A stretch of DNA of 64,000 nucleotides, taken from NCBI GenBank assembly GCA_030544235.1, contig CM060478.1, positions 3,025,227 through 3,089,226 of the forward strand, given 5' to 3'. Made by a program: the position numbers and the translations under genes. Under the pieces are notes generated by a model. It was not told the DNA's origin. It saw nothing but the letters and a program-made list of their open reading frames with translations, and made no database searches. Shown here piece after piece: positions 56,680 through 64,000 of this stretch. How positions within the stretch are numbered: position 1 is the stretch's first letter; each line of letters starts with the position of its first letter. This DNA is from Lepturacanthus savala (lineage: Eukaryota; Chordata; Actinopteri; Scombriformes; Trichiuridae).

Positions 56680-56990
56680 GAGCTGTGAGCTGCCTCCTTC
56701 ATTTCCTGCAGCCGTTCCATCGCCTCCTCCTCGGTCATTAACTTGTCAGTCAAAGCCTCCTAACAGCGGCCGGAGGGCCGGACTGGACCTCACGTGCACG
56801 GTCACGTGCACGTGTACCGTCGAGACCAAATCTTAACAAAACAAACGAATAAAAAACAATAAAGAGGCGGCGGAGCAGCCTGCTGCTGTGTGTTCTGAGG
56901 TTAATGAGACTGTTAACGCCCTGCAGCGCTGCACCAGGCTTCAGCTGCTCCTGCTGCACAAACTGCAGCTTAGCTGGAGCTCTGATGCAG
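56680..56990. promoter_or_regulatory. CpG-containing patch with three CACGTG palindromes
   Basis: CACGTG at 56791-56796, 56803-56808 and 56809-56814, within 24 bp. Surrounding sequence is GC-richer and repeat-free. CACGTG reads RCGTG-type half sites on both strands, the kind HIF-alpha/ARNT and other bHLH factors bind. Regulatory function in intron 1 is inference. Confidence 0.4.
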
Positions 56991-57215
56991 GAAAATCACC
57001 TGTTTGTGCATCAATTCATACACAAAAACCTAATGAGGCAAACTGAAGCCGCCTCTGTTAAAGGAATATTTAATTAGATTTATCGGCATTAATTAATTTA
57101 GACGCTGCGATGAATAAAACGGCAGATTTTGTCAGAATTTTCCTTATTTGCATATTGTTTCCATATGGAAACAAATCCATTTTATGTCATGTTTCAGGAT
57201 ATCCTGGTCATGTGA

Positions 57216-57371
57216 CCTCATAAATTGTATGCCCTTCAAAATAAAAGCCCCCTTTCCACACCCAACTGTAAAAACATAGATTTCATATCACAGCTTTTTG
57301 TAAAAATGAAGATAAAGTAATTAATGCCATATAAAGGGTTAAAATATGTGACAAACCATGAATATTCTATA
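57216..57371. repeat. Direct repeat, copy 2
   Basis: Second copy of the segment at 56348-56514, same orientation; one short deletion (aaatata). Confidence 0.85.
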
Positions 57372-60300
57372 TGAAATCAAGACGTTTTAGTAAATAAAAT
57401 TAAATAAATAGATAGATAAATTATTTTTTATTATTTATTATTTATTTATTATTTCCTCCATACCTGCAGAAATCTACTCGTTTCCTTTAATATATAAATT
57501 ATTCCCATTATTCATTCATTACTATTAGAATATGTAGTGGAATATTTCTCAATTTATGCCTAGAATCATATAGTTATGTATGTGTGTCGTGTATTAACTT
57601 CCCCACAGGGTTTAATGCAAAAATACATGTTGATATCATATTAGAAACATTATTTATTTTAATGAAATATGGGAATAAATGGTTTTTAATTTTTTATCTT
57701 GTTTTAGATATAATTAATCAAATGTTAAACAGAATTATCTTGCAGATAATTTAGCTTATTTCAGGTTTTACACTAAACTGCCAGGTTTGTCCATACATGG
57801 ACACACACACACACACACACACACAGGTTAAGATTGTTGTGATAATAAGCTGAGACGTGTTTATAGGCAACAGTTAGCGTGTAGCGTGTTTCCTACACAC
57901 ACACGTATGTTTAGTGTTATTCCACCGACCAACAGACCTGGAGCTGCTGTTGTGTTGTAGCTGTGTTACTTCCAAACTGGAATTAATGATCATTTCAAAG
58001 TCATTTATTACATTATAATATTACTGTATTTAAAGTATAAGGCGTTAAACTACTAATCTTATTACTTTTAAGTTACTCTCACTAAAATAACTGTTAAAAT
58101 AAGTCGTCTCCAACCTTCTTGATGCTGAAGAATCTCATTAATTTAGTCAGTTTTCTGGTTTTATCTCCACTTTCATGCTCCACTTGTTAAATTCAACAAA
58201 CATGAAGTAATAATCGTGTCCATCTAAAGAGCAACCACTTGAATCCAGGTTAAAATCTCATGTACCAGGTCAAATATTAACATTTATTTTCCTGTAATGC
58301 CTTAAATTACTGCGTTACAGCAAAAATCAATGCAACAATGATTTTTCTCCAAAGCCTATAGATGAATATTTGTACGACTGAATCCATGACTGTCATTTTA
58401 ATCTTAAAAATAAAAGACTGAAATGTTATTTTCTTGACATAAAAGGAGGCAACTTTCTATGTTTAAAGCAAGAAAATCAAGTTTCCAACTACTTCCTGTC
58501 ACATGACGTCACCAACTTCCTCCTGAGAACATGGAGACGATAAAACCCTCAGAGAAAGAGGTAAATTATATAGATTATTAGGATTTTTTCAACATTTAAA
58601 AAATAGTTTTGTACATGGGATAAATAGGTTTTTGTTTAAGGGCAGATTTGTGTAAGTAGCAGCTTTAACAACCATTAAAATGATGTTTTCTGCAAAGAAA
58701 AGAGTAGAAAATGGAGAAAAAAACAGATATATAACATTATTGTTAGTGATTCAACTGATGCATGTGAAAAATGCTGGATTTAAATGGGTTAATATGAGCA
58801 AAAGGCTGAAAAATAAAGGATTAAATGTATAATAACAGAGTTAAATCGATGCAAAATGGAAATAAATAGAAGCTTAACAATGTGATTTAATTAAATGCAT
58901 GAAATCAATTTAATTCTGCACGTCCGGCTCCTCCTGCAGCCGCAGAAAAGCGATTCTCTTCCTCAAACCTTCACGTTTCCATCACTTCTCCTGTTCTCAC
59001 AGACAAAGGAGCGGCCATCTTGTCGCTTCCTACACGGACACACACACGCGTGTGGTTTCAAACAGACGTGATTAGTCCTCCATCTTGTTTGCCATCTTAG
59101 ATTTCACATGCACACACACACGCGTGCATAGTTTAGATTAGAGAATGTTGTGCTCTCTTTTTCCTTTTTTTCTATTTGAGACGTTCATTTTGACGCTTAT
59201 TTGTGTGAATTTAGCATCAAGTTTTTAGTTTAAATTAGATATTTAGGTGTTTTACTTGTTGTTTTTTAATGAATAACAGTTTATGAGTGATACTTGCTGC
59301 CTGATTATTCAAGGACGCTTCACTTTCTCTTATAAAAACAACTGTTTTAATGCATATGACATGAGATTTGCTGCAAACATCCAATATGTCCAATCAAAAC
59401 CCATTAAAACTGCACGTTTGACAGCATTAAATGATGCATTTTATGTAGAATATGTTCCATACTCAACTCATTTATAGTTTTTAATATTTCCCATTAAATA
59501 GTGCTACACTATAAATAATCTATTTCTGGCCCAGGGACAAATTTCATGTTAGTTTTAACTATGAAAAGTGAATATTAAGGATCGTAGATAATGATTTTTG
59601 TATGTGCATTGGGGGAAAAAAGGTAAAACTGCAGCATAAATATACAAATATGTGTCTGCAAGACTATGAATCTGGATAATAGTTGATTTTTAGGTTGTTT
59701 TTACTGGAATTTGAAGGGTTAAAATCCTAAAAAAAAAGGATAAATGGATATTTTATACTTATAAGAAGTGATAAAAGCTTTATGCAATAAAGGTTGCATG
59801 ATGTTTTACATTAATTTTCCATTTTTTCCAGTAAAACAACCTAATGTTAATATTAAAAACCTCAGAATAAAACCCATTTTACATAAATTAAATGATTTAA
59901 GTGCAGTTTTAATTCATTTTTAATAAAAAAAACAAACTTTTACTTTACTAATTATTTAAAAATCTTTATTATATTTTATTCATTTAATCACCAATCAGAT
60001 AGTTTAGCATAATTTATAGGTAAAGGTTGTGTCCCATTTGTGGTTTTTAATTAATAAAATCCTATATTTTATATTAAATATTTCTGATTTTTAATAATTT
60101 CTGATTTATTTCTAATCTGAGGCACCTGTATATTACTTTCCTGAGCCTGACTTTTCTAATCAGTGTCTTTTTTTTAATTATTATCACTGTGAAACTTCAA
60201 TCTGGCGACAATTTAATTTAGATTTAAAGGAACATTCCGCTAAATTGAAGATAGAGTATAATTGGGTCAGCATCCATCAAAAGGTGGAAAACACAACAAA

Positions 60301-60600
60301 TGCTGAGACAAATAAACATGAAGGACATGCACAATGTTGTTTTATTATATAAATATATATAATTTTTATTTTTTAGAGTCAGAAAAGTGCAATAGTTCTA
60401 AGATAAAGTCAAATCTCCTTCACCTTTTACCAGAGAAACAGGCAGTTTGGTTTTAAACATTAAGACAAAAGTCACAGAACAAAACACTCAGATGAAAAAC
60501 ACCAGTGGAGTAAAAGAAAAAAAAAAAAAAGAAGGTTTTAAAGATCAAGTCTTTTATTTTTAGTTATTTCTGTTTCAAAAACAGTGGAATTTAAAAAGAA
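57372..60600. other. Intron 1 stretch without recognised gene
   Basis: AT-rich, with a short (CA)n at 57800-57825. The 59283-59477 plus-strand open frame has no recognisable similarity. CpG-containing short motifs acacacgcgtgtgg occur near 59040-59125. A poly-A run of about 14 lies at 60518-60531. Confidence 0.45.
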
Positions 60601-60691
60601 GATTGTTAAACTGATTGTTTTACTGTTGCACTGCACAATAAAAGGAGGTTTGGGTCATTAAAGTCCGAACAGTCTGCCCCCCACGCCCAAA

Positions 60692-60894
60692 ACACACACA
60701 CACACACACACACACATGCAGACACACACACACACACACACGCAGACACACACACACACACACACACACACCTTTCCTTGCTTACAGTGGGTCTTCCTGT
60801 AGTTGTGGCGCCTGGCCGAACACAAACACAGAGCAACAATACAGCGCTGGCTAATCTGTGATGCTGAGGAACATAGAGTTCTGGAAACATAGCT

Positions 60895-60969
<75 letters not shown>

Positions 60970-61066
60970 CAAACAGCTATCCCAGACAGGGGCCCCGACT
61001 TCGACTCAATCAGGGGAAGAACGATGCAGGAGATTGCTGATGATTCCGATAGTCCATGAAAGAGAG

Positions 61067-61140
<74 letters not shown>
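60692..61140. repeat. Cluster of (CA)n microsatellites
   Basis: CA tracts at 60692-60771, 60897-60966 and 61069-61140, with unique-looking sequence between. Confidence 0.93.
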
Positions 61141-61141
<1 letters not shown>

Positions 61142-61319
61142 TCTGGCACAAATAAACAAATCCGCCCACGCCACGCTGATGGTGGGGATAGACTGGCTGA
61201 TTCAAAGAGGCACAGAGAGGGGAGAGGGAGATGATCAGGACCCTCAGAACACGACGGTTTTATACATATTCTGCTTTATTTTTATATTTTTTAAAACTAT
61301 TTTAAAGTTAAAACATGTT

Positions 61320-62420
61320 TAAAGGTCCAGAAAATGTGGGGTCACTTAAAAATGTCCCTATTTCTGAAAGAAAAGCACTGTTTTTGTTTTCCGATGAAGA
61401 TTTAAACCAACGGAAACACACACATACACACTAACATAGACAACAGGGGACTGGGATTCTACATCGGCCAAGAGGGGACTTCTATTTATGCTCATTTTGA
61501 ACACTCTTAAGTTATGGAATAGTTATATATTTAAGAATTAAATATGTGCTTTCAGCATCTTTTACCACAATACTACAGTAAATGTGATTTAAATTATTTT
61601 ATTGCCAAGCGGGGACTTTTCAAAAGTTTGGGGTTATTGAGTAATTTCTTTATTTTTGAAAGAAAAGCACTGTTTTTATCAATAAAGATAACTTTAAACT
61701 AATCAAAAATACACTCTATACATAGCTATTGATGTAAATTATTTTTCAATTTAAGTTTTTAATTGCCAAGAGGGGACCTATATAATCTACATATAGAAAC
61801 TCACCTTATTCTATACTGTCAGGTTAGTCTATACATAGAAATACACACATACACACCAACATAGACAACAGGGGACTATCATTCTACATTGGCCAAGAGA
61901 GGACTTCTATTTCTGCTAATTTTGAACACTATTAAGTTATAGAATAGCTATATATTTAAGAATAAAAAGGTACTTTTACCACCATATCAATAGAAATGTG
62001 ATTTAAATTATTTTTAATTGCCAAGTGGGGACTTATATCATGTAAATACCCATTTAAAAAATTGGGAATTCCTTATTATCGGCATAAAATCGCATATTTT
62101 TTCAATGAAGATAACTTTAAATTAACCAGAAATACACTCTATACATTACTAATTACTAGTTAATTACATTATTTAATTGCCAAGAGGGGACTTGTATTAT
62201 CTACATATAAAAGAGGGACCTCCATACACTCCAGCGGGGACTTTTCTTAGAAATGTCCTAATTTTTGACACAATAGCATTGTTTTTATCAATAAAGATAA
62301 CTTTAAACTAATCAGAAATACACTCTATACATCACTAATGTGGTAAATGACTATTCTAGCTACAATTCTAGCTGGTTTTTGATGCATCAATATCTACATA
62401 TGTGTATAGAGGCTCCAGTT
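61320..62420. repeat. Tandem repeat with nested MITE pieces
   Basis: aacatagacaacaggggact and ggccaagaggggacttctat occur at about 61430 and again about 424 bp later, each followed by ttttgaacactcttaagtta-type sequence and tgccaagcggggactt. MITE-family pieces (aaagcactgtttttatcaat, aaatacactctatacat) are interspersed at 61340-61400, 61620-61740, 62060-62150 and 62250-62415. Confidence 0.75.
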
Positions 62421-62830
62421 TTCCATTCATTTTACAATAATGGCGCCTTCAAGACCAAACCCAGGGCTGAAACACCTCATCTTAACGAGGTGGTTTCTCT
62501 ACTCGTCACGTTATCAGCTGATTTCCTTAAAGCGTCGATACACGAGTAAAGATGAGTCGTCCATTTCTCCAGATCTTATCGGGACTATTGAAGTGGAACT
62601 TAAACCTTGCTCAGGAGCCGACGAGGGGAAAATGTTTGTTTAGTTTCTGTTTGAATGTTACGGAGCTGCAGATTTTTCTACGTTTTAATGACGCGGCACT
62701 TTTTTTTTCTGAAGCTTATCTGGTGGTTTGTGTAACTGGGGAGAAAAATGGGGAAAAAGTGACTCGTCAGTTTTCATGTTGTGAAATGCAAAGTGAAAAC
62801 AGAGTTTAATCTGTAGAAAAGGATTAAAGA
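62421..62830. other. Unidentified segment with overlapping open frames
   Basis: Repeat-free, moderately GC segment with three overlapping plus-strand open frames of 67-85 codons. None matches a family I know, and no splice-site pattern supports an exon. Could be old transposon or unique intron sequence. Confidence 0.3.
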
Positions 62831-62899
62831 GACTTAAAGAGAAAGGAATGCAGCTCATTCTGGTCTGGACTGGAAAAACACAGCCGGCAAGACCGTTAG

Positions 62900-63830
62900 G
62901 ACTGGTTCTGACTGACTGGTTATTACTGACTGGTTCTGACTGACTGGTTCTGACTGACTGGTTCTGGCTGACTGGTACTGGCTGACTGGTACTGGCTGAC
63001 TGGTACTGGCTGACTGGTACTGGCTGACTGGTACTGGCTGATAAACTGTTACTGACTGATTATTACTGACTGACTGGTACTGACTGGTTCTGACTGACTG
63101 GTTCTGACTGACTGGTACTGACTGACTGGTACTGACTGACTGGTATTGACTGGTACTGACTGACTGGTACTGACTGACTGTTTCAGCCTGTTACTAACTC
63201 ATTAAGACAGACTGTTCCTGACTGACTGAAGTTTTGGACTGGTGCTGACTGATTATTACTGACTGATTATTACTGACTGATTATTACTGACTGATTATTA
63301 CTGACTGACTGTTACCACCTGACTGACTGACTATTGCTAACTGATTATTACTGTTATTAAATGATTGACTAAAACTGATTGTGACTGCCTTTTACTGACT
63401 GATTGTTACGGACTGACTATATAATGACTGATTGACTGGTTGTTACTGACTGTTTAATGACTAAATTACTGACTGACAAACTGTTGGCTTGAATTATCGT
63501 TAGTTATTGACTGTTTAGTGACTGACTGGTTGTTACTGACTGTTTAATGACAGACTGTTTAATGACAGACTGTTTAATGACTGACTTACTGATTGTTACT
63601 GACTGTTTAATGACTGTTTAATGACTGTTTAATGACTGTTTAATGACTGACTGACTGATTGTTTATTGACTGACTGACTGATTGTTACTGACTGTTTAAT
63701 GACTGTTTAATGACTAACTTACTGACTGTTTATTGACTGACTGATTGTTACTGGCTGTTTAATAACTAACTGTTTAATGACTGATTGACTTACTGACTGT
63801 TTATTGACTGACTGTTTCTGATTATAACAT
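62900..63830. repeat. Minisatellite based on (CTGA)n
   Basis: Units gactgactggtactg, gactgattattact and gactgtttaatgact over 0.9 kb, changing in type from left to right. Near the right edge of the window. Confidence 0.9.
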
Positions 63831-64000
63831 CCAGTATAAATCATGTCCATGTATCATCATTAACTTTTGCACCAACACATTAAACCACTCACTCTCATTA
63901 TATTAATATGACTATTATATTATTATATAATTATTATCTATTATTTATTATTTATTATTATTTATTATCTACAGCATATTCCGACTATTTTTTTACTATC
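63831..64000. other. AT-rich right edge
   Basis: ttattatctattatttatta-type sequence; nothing else seen. Confidence 0.6.

Noticed and set aside
56690..56730. Short minus-strand frame beginning MTEEEAMERLQ as EPAS1 exon 1
   Set aside because: Does not resemble the conserved MTADKEKKR-type first exon and has no donor in the required phase.
60770..60790. Minus-strand gcaaggaaag/gtgtgtg as an exon 1 donor
   Set aside because: The upstream reading frame does not encode an EPAS1-like start, and the gt belongs to a (CA)n microsatellite.

Overview
This window is teleost fish DNA. It is AT-rich and full of (CA)n/(TG)n microsatellites, minisatellites and small transposon remnants of kinds common in fish. 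It carries one recognisable protein-coding gene with long introns. No operon-like organisation or prokaryotic feature is present.

The gene is EPAS1 (HIF-2alpha), the oxygen-regulated bHLH-PAS transcription factor, on the minus strand. Fifteen coding exons (2-16 by alignment with the human gene as I know it) run from 44966 down to the stop codon at 13660-13662. All fifteen have AG/GT boundaries, and the codon phase agrees at every join. They encode 857 complete codons; with a human-like exon 1 of about 9 codons the protein would be about 866 residues. It contains the bHLH, PAS-A, PAS-B and PAC regions, both oxygen-dependent degradation prolines (exons 9 and 12) and the C-terminal transactivation domain with the asparagine targeted by FIH (exon 16). 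Exon 1 was not found, so intron 1 appears to fill 44967-64000 and extend beyond the window.

Region by region. 1-13.2 kb: 3' flank of EPAS1, with no convincing gene. It holds an E-box/HRE-like CpG patch (541-745), a CCAAT-rich foldback palindrome (5390-6205), a MITE (6751-7075), a tRNA-derived fragment and a duplicated repeat. 13.2-20 kb: 3' UTR and exons 16-9 with short introns. 20-45 kb: exons 8-2 in long introns inflated by LINE fragments, microsatellites and minisatellites at 30.4-31.5, 34.2-36.5, 37.1-37.9, 41.2-42.6 and 43.4-44.4 kb. 45-64 kb: intron 1, with a tandem array made of a Tc1 transposase segment (52.4-54.6 kb), CACGTG and X-box-like motifs, and more simple repeats.

The most notable signals concern how repeats meet splice sites. 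The end of exon 6 and its donor are duplicated 81 nt downstream, in frame. Exon 13 has a pure (TG)87 acceptor tract. Exon 3 is flanked by complementary (UG)n and (CA)n. Other unusual structures are the transposase-fragment array, a 2.3-kb satellite with an E-box every 20 bp, and a perfect 23-bp intronic hairpin carrying two CArG boxes.
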